A stretch of 22,232 nucleotides of DNA, taken from positions 1 through 22,232 of the IMG/VR virus record IMGVR_UViG_3300045923_000004; one strand, 5' to 3'. This stretch comes from a virus. Both the position numbers and the translations under genes were made by a program. Numbering within the stretch: position 1 is the first letter of the stretch; each line of letters begins with the position of its first letter. Shown here piece by piece: positions 6,895-13,092 of this stretch. Below the pieces are notes generated by a model, which was not told the origin of the DNA, searched no databases, and saw nothing but the letters and a program-made list of their open reading frames with translations.

Positions 6895-7265
6895 ACAATC
6901 CCATGGGACCTATGGAGTTCGAGGAGTGCCCAAAGTGCACTGGCCGTTCCCATGAAACATTGTGCGACAGCTGCAAACACAATAAGGAAACGATCAATTC
7001 TCTGTGGAAAATGATTCAGCAGCCCGAGGAAGCCTACCTTACTCCGCCACCCATAAAAGGCGACGTGGCGCTTCCGAACGGCTGCCATCTTTTCTGGCAT
7101 ATGACCGAACAGGGACGTGAGTATTTCTCAGACGAGATAGGCGGTGGTGTCTATGTCTGGCACACAGCGCTGGTAGATAGTGAAACACTGATAGCTGCAG
7201 TGAATCAAGAGAACATATTTCGCCGCCGAGAGTACGAGATAGAACAACGAAAAGCGAAAGGCTAA
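6891..7265 (+). CDS. Hypothetical protein with N-terminal zinc ribbon
   Basis: The 124-residue protein has CPKC (13-16) and CDSC (25-28), a plausible four-cysteine zinc site, followed by a domain with no recognised family (YLTPPPIKGDVALPNG, YFSDEIGGGVYVWHT) and a charged C-terminal helix. It overlaps the SET gene by four bases, so both are likely made together. It resembles phage proteins of unknown function with a ribbon used for protein or nucleic-acid contacts. Confidence 0.65.
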   Translation: MNNPMGPMEFEECPKCTGRSHETLCDSCKHNKETINSLWKMIQQPEEAYLTPPPIKGDVALPNGCHLFWHMTEQGREYFSDEIGGGVYVWHTALVDSETLIAAVNQENIFRRREYEIEQRKAKG

Positions 7266-7268
7266 ATA
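7262..7268 (+). promoter_or_regulatory. Candidate late-promoter box CTAAATA
   Basis: CTAAATA overlaps the stop codon upstream of the tRNA gene, seven bases before its 5' end. The same heptamer stands at gene boundaries at 1724-1730, 9276-9282 and 14056-14062 on this strand. It differs from the T4 late box TATAAATA at the left end, so it is a candidate only; the TAA stop contributes three of its bases. Confidence 0.35.
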
Positions 7269-7274
7269 GAACAT

Positions 7275-7350
7275 CGATGTGTAGCTCAAACTGGCTAGAG
7301 CAGGATCTCTAAAATCCAAGATCAGGGTTCGATGCCCTGCACAACGGCCA
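7275..7350 (+). tRNA. tRNA with CUA (amber-reading) anticodon
   Basis: A cloverleaf can be folded by eye. Acceptor 7275-7281/7340-7346 has 6 of 7 pairs (A7277 opposes A7344). T8-A9 is followed by D stem GCTC/GAGC (7284-7287/7298-7301) with GG in the loop. The anticodon stem is GGAT/ATCC (7303-7306/7314-7317), loop CTCTAAA (7307-7313) with U33 and anticodon CTA at 7309-7311. The variable loop has five bases, and the T arm is CAGGG-TTCGATG-CCCTG (7323-7339). The discriminator is G and CCA is encoded (7348-7350). A CUA anticodon pairs with UAG, making this a suppressor-type tRNA. Oddities: only four clean anticodon-stem pairs and one acceptor mismatch, so activity is not certain. Charging amino acid cannot be told. 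Confidence 0.78.
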
Positions 7351-7366
7351 AATTCAGGGGAAAAGA

Positions 7367-7828
7367 ATGCTAGTATCACTTGTCAAAGATCTTCATGACA
7401 CACGCACATCAGTCACCACGATTGATGAAGTTCATTTGCCAAATACGGCTGTGAACACTGGTCATACCACTCCACAGGGCTGGGCTATTTGGAGCATCGT
7501 TCCCGAGCACATCGAGCAATGGGGTAAGAAGGTTGCCGCTGAAGTCAAGGCAAAGGTAGAGGTCAAGGCCAACACCGTCGTCACTGAAGTCAAGACTGAA
7601 GTGAAGAAAGTCGAAGCAGAGGTTAAGGTTGCTCCAGTAAAGACTGAAGTTGCCAATGTTGCTGCTAAGGTCGAAACGGTAGCCAACACGGTTGCCACAG
7701 AAGTCAAGACTGAAGTGAAGAAGGTTGTTGCTGAAGTCAAGGCCGAAGCCAACACCGTCGTAACAGAAGTCAAAGCCGAGGCAGCTAAGGTTGTCACCGC
7801 AGTTGAGAACTTGGTCAAGAAGATCTAA
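7367..7828 (+). CDS. Repetitive amphipathic-helix protein (coiled-coil/LEA-like)
   Basis: The 153-residue product has a non-repetitive N-terminal part (1-52, containing GWAIWSIVPEHIEQWG) and a long Val/Lys/Glu/Ala-only helical region (53-153). The unit ANTVVTEVKTEVKKV or variants begins at residues 68, 106 and 128. The helix has a regular valine/alanine face and a Lys/Glu face, as in apolipoprotein, phasin or late-embryogenesis-abundant proteins. It may coat a surface, form a coiled-coil rod or stabilise proteins; no catalytic role is visible. AGGGGA precedes the ATG at a good distance. It lies just after the suppressor tRNA. Related only by composition, so no family is given. Confidence 0.75.
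   Translation: MLVSLVKDLHDTRTSVTTIDEVHLPNTAVNTGHTTPQGWAIWSIVPEHIEQWGKKVAAEVKAKVEVKANTVVTEVKTEVKKVEAEVKVAPVKTEVANVAAKVETVANTVATEVKTEVKKVVAEVKAEANTVVTEVKAEAAKVVTAVENLVKKI
7586..7722 (+). repeat. Internal DNA duplication in the helical-repeat gene
   Basis: The same 23-base string (GAAGTCAAGACTGAAGTGAA plus three bases) occurs at 7586-7608 and 7700-7722, a 114-base or 38-codon offset, with weaker related copies around them. Near identity at DNA level points to recent tandem duplication or repeat-mediated recombination. Confidence 0.8.
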
Positions 7829-7947
7829 ATGAACGGCACAGAAACAATCATCAGAGTAGAAGTATAATCATGGCGACCAAGATATAGAAAGTTCCTGACA
7901 CGTAGAACTTTTGTTATGCACGAGGTCTAAGTTACCTATATAGGAGT

Positions 7948-8499
7948 ATGCCAGCATATTCTTATCTCTTGCACCATAAACCTACAAACACATTTTACTA
8001 CGGTGTTCGCTGGGCTAAAGATTGTCACCCAGATGAATTTTGGAGAACATATTTTACATCAAGTAAAAAGAACGTTCCATTACTTCGCACACTATTTGGT
8101 GATGATAGTTTCGAGTTTGAGATCCGGAGGGTATTCAAGTCTGGTAAGAAAGCGGCAGACTGGGAACACAAAGTATTGCGTAGAATGCGCGTATTGGATA
8201 AACCCGATCTTTGGTTGAATAGGACAACAAACACATCTTGGTTATATGATATAAATCCATTCAAAGGGAAACACCACTCAAACGAAACCAGGCAGCGTAT
8301 AGCCACCACTCTTGTTCAGAAAAGCATAAGACCGCCCAATACAAGGGGTATGACTCCTTGGAATAAGGGCATCCCACATTCAGAAGAACAAAAGAAGAAA
8401 ATGAGTGGAAAGAAGTGGATCAACAACGGTACTCTTGAGCGTAAAATACATAATGAAGAAAAGATACCGACCGGTTGGAAAAAAGGCAGAATGTTGTAG
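7948..8499 (+). CDS. GIY-YIG-type homing endonuclease with NUMOD3-like motifs
   Basis: The 183-residue protein starts with a phage variant of the GIY-YIG fold: YSYLLHHKPTNTFYYGVRWA (4-23), then W-x2-YFTSSKK, FEFEIRRVFKSGKKAADWEHKVLRR with a conserved glutamate (E73). The C-terminus has two NUMOD3-like DNA-binding units, NPFKGKHHSNETRQRIA and GMTPWNKGIPHSEEQKKKMSG, plus a KWINNG element. Such free-standing endonucleases cut DNA lacking the gene and spread by gene conversion. It sits between the helical-repeat gene and the PTH2/tmRNA pair; TAGGAG precedes the ATG. The 119 bases before it have no gene longer than 12 codons. It ends in TAG; read-through would add nine residues. Confidence 0.8.
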   Translation: MPAYSYLLHHKPTNTFYYGVRWAKDCHPDEFWRTYFTSSKKNVPLLRTLFGDDSFEFEIRRVFKSGKKAADWEHKVLRRMRVLDKPDLWLNRTTNTSWLYDINPFKGKHHSNETRQRIATTLVQKSIRPPNTRGMTPWNKGIPHSEEQKKKMSGKKWINNGTLERKIHNEEKIPTGWKKGRML

Positions 8500-8531
8500 A
8501 ATTACATCAGAGGACCTCCCTCGTTGTAATT
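8500..8531. terminator. Inverted repeat, possible terminator or operator
   Basis: AATTACA (8500-8506) pairs perfectly with TGTAATT (8525-8531), and an inner GAGG/CCTC pair extends the hairpin. There is no T-run, and the right arm touches the -35 of promoter copy 3, so it may instead be an operator. Confidence 0.4.
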
Positions 8532-8558
8532 GACTCTTACGAAAGATTCAGTTATAAT
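8530..8558 (+). promoter_or_regulatory. Phage early-type promoter, ACTCTTA-N13-TATAAT (copy 3)
   Basis: TTGACT (8530-8535) followed by CTTA, and TATAAT at 8553-8558, give the best -35 match of the set with a 17-base spacer. Transcription should start near 8565, ten bases before the ATG of the PTH2-like gene. Confidence 0.78.
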
Positions 8559-8574
8559 AGATGGAGACTCAAAA

Positions 8575-9279
8575 ATGATGAATTTCAAAGCAGCATTCAA
8601 AGCGTGTGCCGACGCCAAGGATATTTCCAGCGTTGACATCGTACAATACGCTATCCTTCGCGCCATGAAAGCGAAGACGGCTCAGACTATTGAGGACCGT
8701 ATCAAGATAGCATCAACCTTTATCCGCCGGCACTTTCGTTCTGTGAAGAATAGAAAGATGCTCGATAATGGGGTTGATCCAGAAAGAGCGGTTAGGAGAG
8801 CGACCGAAATTACTAAGAGTGCTAAGGTCATCTGTGGCATTCTAGAAAAGAGTATGTTTACTGATGAACGTGAGCGCATCCTCTACAAAAACATCGCGGT
8901 GGCTTTATATGAGCAGTACAAGATCCCTGCGGATCTTTACACCAGACATTACGTCTACATCTTCGTGCGTCAAGATATGACGCCGGAGTATCAGCTAGTC
9001 CAGGCTAGCCATGCGGCGGCTCGCATGGGACAACGTCTAGGATCCAATGGCATTGACCAGGGCAAGTTTGATGAGTTGTATTTCAGTGTGATTGGTGTCC
9101 CTGATCTTCATGGTCTTGCCAAAGCATTGGAAGACTTCAAGCAGCGCGGTATCAAGACCTATCCGTTCATTGAGCCAGACATCGGAAACGTGATGACAGC
9201 ATTCGCTTCCGACCCGGTTTGGTCACATGATCGTAAGGGATTGCTATCTTACAAGAGATTGGTCTTCAAGAAGGACTAA
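8575..9279 (+). CDS. Peptidyl-tRNA hydrolase 2-like protein
   Basis: The 234-residue protein has an N-terminal helical part (1-120) of unknown role and a C-terminal domain resembling the PTH2 fold: YVYIFVRQDMTPEYQLVQAS (126-145), HAAARMGQ (146-153), a strand YFSVIGVPD, helix LHGLAKALEDFKQRGI, and FIEPDIGNVMTAFA. PTH2 enzymes cut peptides off tRNAs released from stalled ribosomes. The assignment rests on pattern memory, so catalytic ability is unproven. The ATG at 8575 is chosen (or 8578) because it follows GGAG by eight bases and lies downstream of the promoter; frame-open codons before it lie inside the promoter. Its stop is directly followed by the tmRNA gene. Confidence 0.65.
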   Translation: MMNFKAAFKACADAKDISSVDIVQYAILRAMKAKTAQTIEDRIKIASTFIRRHFRSVKNRKMLDNGVDPERAVRRATEITKSAKVICGILEKSMFTDERERILYKNIAVALYEQYKIPADLYTRHYVYIFVRQDMTPEYQLVQASHAAARMGQRLGSNGIDQGKFDELYFSVIGVPDLHGLAKALEDFKQRGIKTYPFIEPDIGNVMTAFASDPVWSHDRKGLLSYKRLVFKKD

Positions 9280-9283
9280 ATAG

Positions 9284-9567
9284 GTTTGAATGATTGTAAA
9301 CGCCTGACTAAAGGCATGTTGGACTGGGGTTCGATTCCCCACGGTTCCACCAAATTTCAGGACCATGCTAGAGGGTCCATTATGGGGCCGATCGGTTTCG
9401 ACAGCGTGAGTAATACACCAAGTGCAATCCGGTATGCTACGACCGTAACAGTGCAAAACCATAAATGCATCTAACGATGACATCTATGACACCGTAGAGT
9501 TGGCTCTAGCAGCCTAACCCTCGGGTCTGAGTTTCGGCCGCTTCCTTGTAAACAGAATAAGCGGCCA
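9284..9567 (+). ncRNA. ssrA: Circularly permuted two-piece tmRNA
   Basis: The tmRNA 3' (acceptor) piece comes first, ending in CCA at 9350-9352, and the 5' (coding) piece starts at 9384. Acceptor stem GGGGCCG (9384-9390) pairs with CGGTTCC (9342-9348) in all seven positions, including G3-U70, the alanyl-tRNA synthetase identity pair, with discriminator A9349. The T arm is TGGGG-TTCGATT-CCCCA (9325-9341). P2 pairs CAGCGTG (9402-9408) with CATGTTG (9315-9321), leaving the GAC linker as in E. coli. GACTAAAGGCATG and CCAAGTGCA match conserved tmRNA segments. A 31-base spacer (9353-9383) with a GGACC/GGTCC hairpin would be removed. The tag frame is at 9467-9517, followed by a GGCCGCTT/AAGCGGCC hairpin (9536-9566). 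Ends are approximate. It would rescue stalled ribosomes by trans-translation. Confidence 0.92.
9467..9517 (+). CDS. tmRNA proteolysis-tag reading frame
   Basis: The internal frame resumes at GCA (9467) and reads ASNDDIYDTVELALAA before TAA (9515-9517). The AND-like start and LAA end match known tags; the C-terminal LAA is what ClpX recognises. The resume codon is inferred from the conserved context upstream and from the frame being open to an LAA-stop. Confidence 0.85.
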   Translation, partial: ASNDDIYDTVELALAA

Positions 9568-9590
9568 CTCTTTAACTTAATCAGGCCAGT

Positions 9591-9619
9591 TTTACTCTTA
9601 CAGTTTCCAGGCGTATAAT
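9591..9619 (+). promoter_or_regulatory. Phage early-type promoter, ACTCTTA-N13-TATAAT (copy 4)
   Basis: TTTACT (9591-9596) plus CTTA, and TATAAT at 9614-9619, repeat the same geometry. The predicted start near 9626 gives a 30-base leader with AAGGAAAT before the ATG at 9656, so this copy drives a conventional leadered mRNA. Confidence 0.75.
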
Positions 9620-9655
9620 AGATAATGTGAACTCCCTTAAACAAGGAAATACATT

Positions 9656-10321
9656 ATGAAAACCGCGCAGTGGTTATACCGGCTGTCGATGGTTATTATG
9701 GTTGGAGTGTTGATCTACGCATTGTATCAGACTTATTTGACTGTGAAGTGGTGGCACAATTTCCACCAGCAACATCAACAGATGGAACAAACCATCACTG
9801 ATCAATCGGGTAAGATCACAGAACTGGAACGGAAAGAAAAGTTCTACGAAGATATAGTCGTGACTCAACAGAATGAGATCGCGGCGAAAGCAGCCGCCAA
9901 GAAAGCCAAGGCCGACTTTGTGGCTTCTGAATTGAGATGTCTTGCGGATAATACGTATGCAGAGGCCGGGTTTGAACCGGCTGATGGCCAGTTGGCTGTA
10001 GCAACGGTGGTGATGAACCGGGTGGTTGATCCTCAGTATCCAAAGACAGTTTGTGGTGTTGTTTACGAGCGGCACTTGAATAAAATGAACAACAAGATCG
10101 TTTGTCAGTTCAGTTGGACGTGTAAGCCTCGCCATCGTATGGCCACGGCAGTTTACAAGTCCATTATGGAGATGGTGAAGGGTGTTTATTTCAAACATGT
10201 ACGCAGTGACGAAGTTGCCGACGCAACCCTCTACCACGCCGACTATATCCAGACTCCTAACTGGGCAACCGATGAAACCAAGCTGGCTCAGATCGGTCAT
10301 CACATTTTCTATTCCCACTGA
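9656..10321 (+). CDS. Membrane-anchored SleB/CwlJ-type cell-wall hydrolase
   Basis: The 221-residue protein has an N-terminal membrane anchor (about 7-27, LYRLSMVIMVGVLIYALYQT), a coiled-coil-like stalk (35-90) and a SleB-type hydrolase domain: CLADNTYAEAGFEPADGQ (95-112) with the catalytic glutamate E103, VATVVMNRV (115-123), CGVVYE and QFSW. This family cleaves the glycan strands of peptidoglycan. Topology suggests the enzyme domain lies in the periplasm tethered to the inner membrane, so a lysis or wall-remodelling function is likely. It is the first gene after promoter copy 4, with a good Shine-Dalgarno. Confidence 0.85.
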   Translation: MKTAQWLYRLSMVIMVGVLIYALYQTYLTVKWWHNFHQQHQQMEQTITDQSGKITELERKEKFYEDIVVTQQNEIAAKAAAKKAKADFVASELRCLADNTYAEAGFEPADGQLAVATVVMNRVVDPQYPKTVCGVVYERHLNKMNNKIVCQFSWTCKPRHRMATAVYKSIMEMVKGVYFKHVRSDEVADATLYHADYIQTPNWATDETKLAQIGHHIFYSH

Positions 10322-10329
10322 GGTCTATT

Positions 10330-10644
10330 ATGTTTGATATGAGTCCTCCTTTGAATGACGTGGAGCGCATGACTCCCGTAAGCACCGAACCTCTTAAGTT
10401 TCCACGTTGGGAAGTTCCCTCCTGGAACGAGTCACCCGACTCTGATCGCACCGACGAAGAATACTTCGATGCTGATGGCCGTATGGTGGGCGGAGTCCGC
10501 CCTTTCGGCAACAAGTGGTCTGCCTGGCGATTCAATAACACTAGTGTGACCGATAACACATCACACGTTGTGGGTGTTGATCTAGGTATCTATTATACCA
10601 AAGAACAGGCCAAGGCATCTGTGGTAGCTTTCTCTCTGAAATGA
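10330..10644 (+). CDS. Hypothetical protein, 104 aa
   Basis: A 104-residue acidic protein, rich in Pro, Ser and Asp at the N-terminus (ESPDSDRTDEEYFDADG). The second half has FGNKWSAWRFNNTS and a C-terminal YTKEQAKASVVAF helix. No family is recognised. It follows the hydrolase after eight bases and overlaps the next gene (ATGA), which supports it being translated. Confidence 0.65.
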   Translation: MFDMSPPLNDVERMTPVSTEPLKFPRWEVPSWNESPDSDRTDEEYFDADGRMVGGVRPFGNKWSAWRFNNTSVTDNTSHVVGVDLGIYYTKEQAKASVVAFSLK

Positions 10645-10907
10645 AATCGATCATCCACGTCAATGCCCAGCTGATCAAGCGCAATATTAAGAACAAGACC
10701 ACTCATCCGGTGGTCCGCGTTCAGCAGGGTTCCAAACAACGTTACTGCTCGGAAGCCATCATAGATGGTCCTAGCAGGATCGTATACAGTCCAGAGCGAC
10801 CGCTAAGTTGTGGCGCCAGGCTTTGGATTGAGACAGAGGCAGACGTCACTCTCGTTGACGAGACAACCTACGCAAAGATGCGGGAGATCATGAATGATAA
10901 GAATTGA
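10641..10907 (+). CDS. Hypothetical protein, 88 aa
   Basis: An 88-residue basic, beta-rich protein (IIHVNAQLIKRNIKN, VVRVQQGSKQRYCSEA, IDGPSRIVYSPERPL). The composition is that of a small beta-barrel or RNA-binding protein, but no motif is decisive. It overlaps the preceding gene by four bases and GMP reductase by 14 bases. Confidence 0.65.
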   Translation: MKSIIHVNAQLIKRNIKNKTTHPVVRVQQGSKQRYCSEAIIDGPSRIVYSPERPLSCGARLWIETEADVTLVDETTYAKMREIMNDKN

Positions 10908-12030
10908 TCCGGCTCCTAAGCTCGATTATTCCCAGGTGATGTTGGTTCCCCGTTATAGCCAAGATGGGCCCTCATCCCGCAATAGTGTATACCTAAAAAA
11001 CAAGGATTACATCATCCCTGTAATCGCCGCCAACATGGATGGTGTCGGTACATTTGAGATGGCCCGCGAACTTTGTCGCTGGGACTTGATGACGGCACTC
11101 CAGAAGCACTACACGTTAGAAGAACTGTTAGAGTTCTATCTTCATACTCTTGAAGAAGGCTATACCAAGAACGTGGTCTATTCCATGGGGATCAATCAAC
11201 CTGATTTGATCAAATGGAAAAACTTCTATGAAGAGTTAACGGCTCGCGGTCACGTTATTCCTACGGTCTGTGTTGATGTGGCTAATGGCTATACAGAAGC
11301 AACGGCGGATGCCATACGCTGGATCAAGTCTTCATTCAACACAACCATCATGGCTGGTAATGTGGTCACCAGAGAGGGAGTCTTCCGTCTCGCCGAGGCC
11401 GGTGCCAACATAATCAAGATTGGTGTGGGTCCGGGCTCTGTTTGTACGACCCGTAAGCTGACAGGTACAGGTTATCCTCAATTTAGCGCAGTACTGGAAT
11501 GCGTCCAGGCAGCCAAGGCATGGGTAGAGAAGTTCCCATTCCCTATTACACATGGACCTCGTGTGATGCAACCTCCCAAGATTGTAGCAGACGGTGGTAT
11601 TACATGTCCTGGTGATGTGGCCAAAGCCTTTGCGGCCGGTGCCGATTACGTCATGATCGGCGGTATGTTCGCTGGTCATGATGAGGGTGGTGGCACGCCA
11701 TGTGATGCCCTAGGCAATGAGAAATACATTCAAGGTGCTACCGGTACGATTTTCAACTATGCGCCAATGTCTCATCGTAAGTTTTATGGTATGGCCAGCA
11801 AGTGTGCTCAAGATAAACACAATGGCGGTGTGGCTGAGTATCGAGCCAGTGAAGGTAAAGAGGTCGTGGTGCCCTATAGGGGCAAGGTCTCCAACACTGT
11901 AAAGGAATTGCTGGGCGGTCTACGGAGCGCCTGTGCCTATCAGGGATGCCAGCATCTAGAGGACATAAGTAGTGATGTCCAATTCATCCAGGTAGCCAAC
12001 CAGACAAATAATATCTTTGGGGCATCATAA
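10894..12030 (+). CDS. guaC: GMP reductase (IMPDH/GMPR family)
   Basis: The 378-residue TIM-barrel enzyme reduces GMP with NADPH to IMP and ammonia. GMPR-type features are [10 protein letters not shown] near the N-terminus, the catalytic loop [20 protein letters not shown] (177-196) with Cys184 (E. coli GuaC Cys186), [26 protein letters not shown] and [18 protein letters not shown] followed by [10 protein letters not shown]. The loop reads [10 protein letters not shown] as in GMPR rather than the IMPDH form, and there is no CBS insert. It fits the E. coli enzyme length (347) with short extensions. It would shift purines from guanine to adenine nucleotides during infection. The start overlaps the upstream stop region; the stop overlaps the next ATG. 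Confidence 0.92.
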   Translation: MIRIDPAPKLDYSQVMLVPRYSQDGPSSRNSVYLKNKDYIIPVIAANMDGVGTFEMARELCRWDLMTALQKHYTLEELLEFYLHTLEEGYTKNVVYSMGINQPDLIKWKNFYEELTARGHVIPTVCVDVANGYTEATADAIRWIKSSFNTTIMAGNVVTREGVFRLAEAGANIIKIGVGPGSVCTTRKLTGTGYPQFSAVLECVQAAKAWVEKFPFPITHGPRVMQPPKIVADGGITCPGDVAKAFAAGADYVMIGGMFAGHDEGGGTPCDALGNEKYIQGATGTIFNYAPMSHRKFYGMASKCAQDKHNGGVAEYRASEGKEVVVPYRGKVSNTVKELLGGLRSACAYQGCQHLEDISSDVQFIQVANQTNNIFGAS

Positions 12031-12263
12031 TGGCCGAGCAAAAGTTTCCTTATCGCATTATCATCTACTTGGTTGGCACGGATGAGCGCCGAGTGTACGG
12101 TCCTCCTATGGATTACTCCGAGGCCCAGTTCAAAGATCTTCAGTTGAAGATCGCCAAGACCCACAAGGATCCTAACAGCACGTTCGAGACCGTGGATCTT
12201 GACGGCAACGCGGTCTTTGTTCCATCACGAAACATTCAATACATAGTATTAGAGAAGGGCTAA
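12030..12263 (+). CDS. Small hypothetical protein, 77 aa
   Basis: A 77-residue protein with a beta-strand start (FPYRIIIYLVGTD), a helical middle (SEAQFKDLQLKIAKTHK) and beta-strand end (IQYIVLE). The pattern suggests a small alpha/beta or SH3-like fold, with no assigned function. It is coupled to guaC and to the gp33 gene by one-base TAATG overlaps. Confidence 0.65.
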   Translation: MAEQKFPYRIIIYLVGTDERRVYGPPMDYSEAQFKDLQLKIAKTHKDPNSTFETVDLDGNAVFVPSRNIQYIVLEKG

Positions 12264-12484
12264 TGCCAACTTTAGCAGAAAAAGAAGCTTTCAGTCTCCT
12301 AATTCAGGAGAATGCTCAGAAGCAAGGAATAGAGCATATGGAGGCGATCATAGACTATTGCGAAAAGACTGGTTTAGAAGTAGAAGTGGCCGCGACCTTG
12401 CTTTCAGCAACTCTTAGGAGTATAATTGAAATAGAGGCGCGCAAAAAGCGTTACCTACAGAAGAGCAGCCAGTTACCGGTATGA
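12263..12484 (+). CDS. 33: Late-transcription coactivator, T4 gp33-like
   Basis: The 73-residue helical protein matches the phage late-transcription coactivator family: FSLLIQENAQKQGIEHMEAI, DYCEKTGLEVEVAATLLS and a basic end (ARKKRYLQ). In T4, gp33 (112 aa) binds the RNA polymerase flap and the sliding clamp and, with sigma gp55, activates late promoters. Shorter forms like this one are common in T4 relatives. The order 33-59-32 is the T4 order. A TATAAT at 12421-12426 lies within its last codons but without a proper -35. Start chosen by TAATG overlap. Confidence 0.82.
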   Translation: MPTLAEKEAFSLLIQENAQKQGIEHMEAIIDYCEKTGLEVEVAATLLSATLRSIIEIEARKKRYLQKSSQLPV

Positions 12485-13092
12485 GCCAGCACAACATTGA
12501 CCCGTTCAAGATCTTTCAGATTTACCACGCGGTCTTGTTGCACTACACAACCGACTACGACTATCAACTGTACCATGGCCAGACTTCCTACAAAGAAGCA
12601 ACCTTTGAACGCCGCAAAGACAAGTATGCCTACCACAAGATGGTGCGCATGTTCGATGACGGGTACAGCGCCAAGGATATTGAATACTACTTTGCTTGGA
12701 TGTTCTTTAGGACAGACAAGTGGGTAACGACACGAGAGATAAGTAACAACACGCTGCTCAGTTATGAGCTAGAGTGGAAGAACTACAGTGTGGGTGGCCG
12801 GTTGACTTGCTTCAACATGGACATCAAACACATTCAGGAAGCCGGAGGGTTTGATCCACAGACAGTTTTCAATCTTTGTTATCAGGGTGATGTACATTGG
12901 GCATCAATGCTCATCCTGGATAAGCTAAGAGGCGCTTTCGCCGTCATGGATAAGAAGCTGCAAGGTCAACTCCTTTGGGATGACAAATACAAGAAGCTGA
13001 AGAAATTCAGACCGTTTTACAATAGCATAGAACCGATACACGAAATTGATTTTAGACATCACATACCGGAGAACTTGATATGTCAAGAGTGA
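12481..13092 (+). CDS. 59: Helicase loader, T4 gp59-like
   Basis: The 203-residue protein (T4 gp59, 217) begins IDPFKIFQIYHAVLLHYTTD, YDYQLYHGQT and FERRKDKYAYHKMVR, which is the signature of the N-terminal domain of gp59; the second half is the helical C-terminal domain (FNLCYQGDVHWASMLILDKL). T4 gp59 loads the gp41 helicase on gp32-covered forked DNA. Position between the gp33 and gp32 genes supports the call. It overlaps gp33 by four bases and the AAA+ gene by 13 bases. Confidence 0.85.
   Translation: MSQHNIDPFKIFQIYHAVLLHYTTDYDYQLYHGQTSYKEATFERRKDKYAYHKMVRMFDDGYSAKDIEYYFAWMFFRTDKWVTTREISNNTLLSYELEWKNYSVGGRLTCFNMDIKHIQEAGGFDPQTVFNLCYQGDVHWASMLILDKLRGAFAVMDKKLQGQLLWDDKYKKLKKFRPFYNSIEPIHEIDFRHHIPENLICQE

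Noticed and set aside
7829-7947. Short frames (11 and 5 codons) and a TATAAT at 7863-7868 between the helical-repeat and GIY-YIG genes
   Set aside because: Frames are too short, and no -35 is present at the right spacing.
9536-9566. GGCCGCTT/AAGCGGCC hairpin as an independent terminator
   Set aside because: It lies where a tmRNA helix after the tag is expected and has only a weak T-rich tail, so it is kept as part of the tmRNA.
9674-10318. Long open frame of 214 codons on the minus strand
   Set aside because: It is antisense to the clear SleB-type hydrolase gene and its sequence has no family pattern.
12411-12426. CTCTTA close to TATAAT inside the gp33-like gene, similar to the phage promoters
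   Set aside because: The gap is four bases, not 13, and the -35 at the right distance is TTGCTT. The bases encode conserved-looking residues, so this is likely chance, though a weak promoter for the gp59 gene cannot be excluded.
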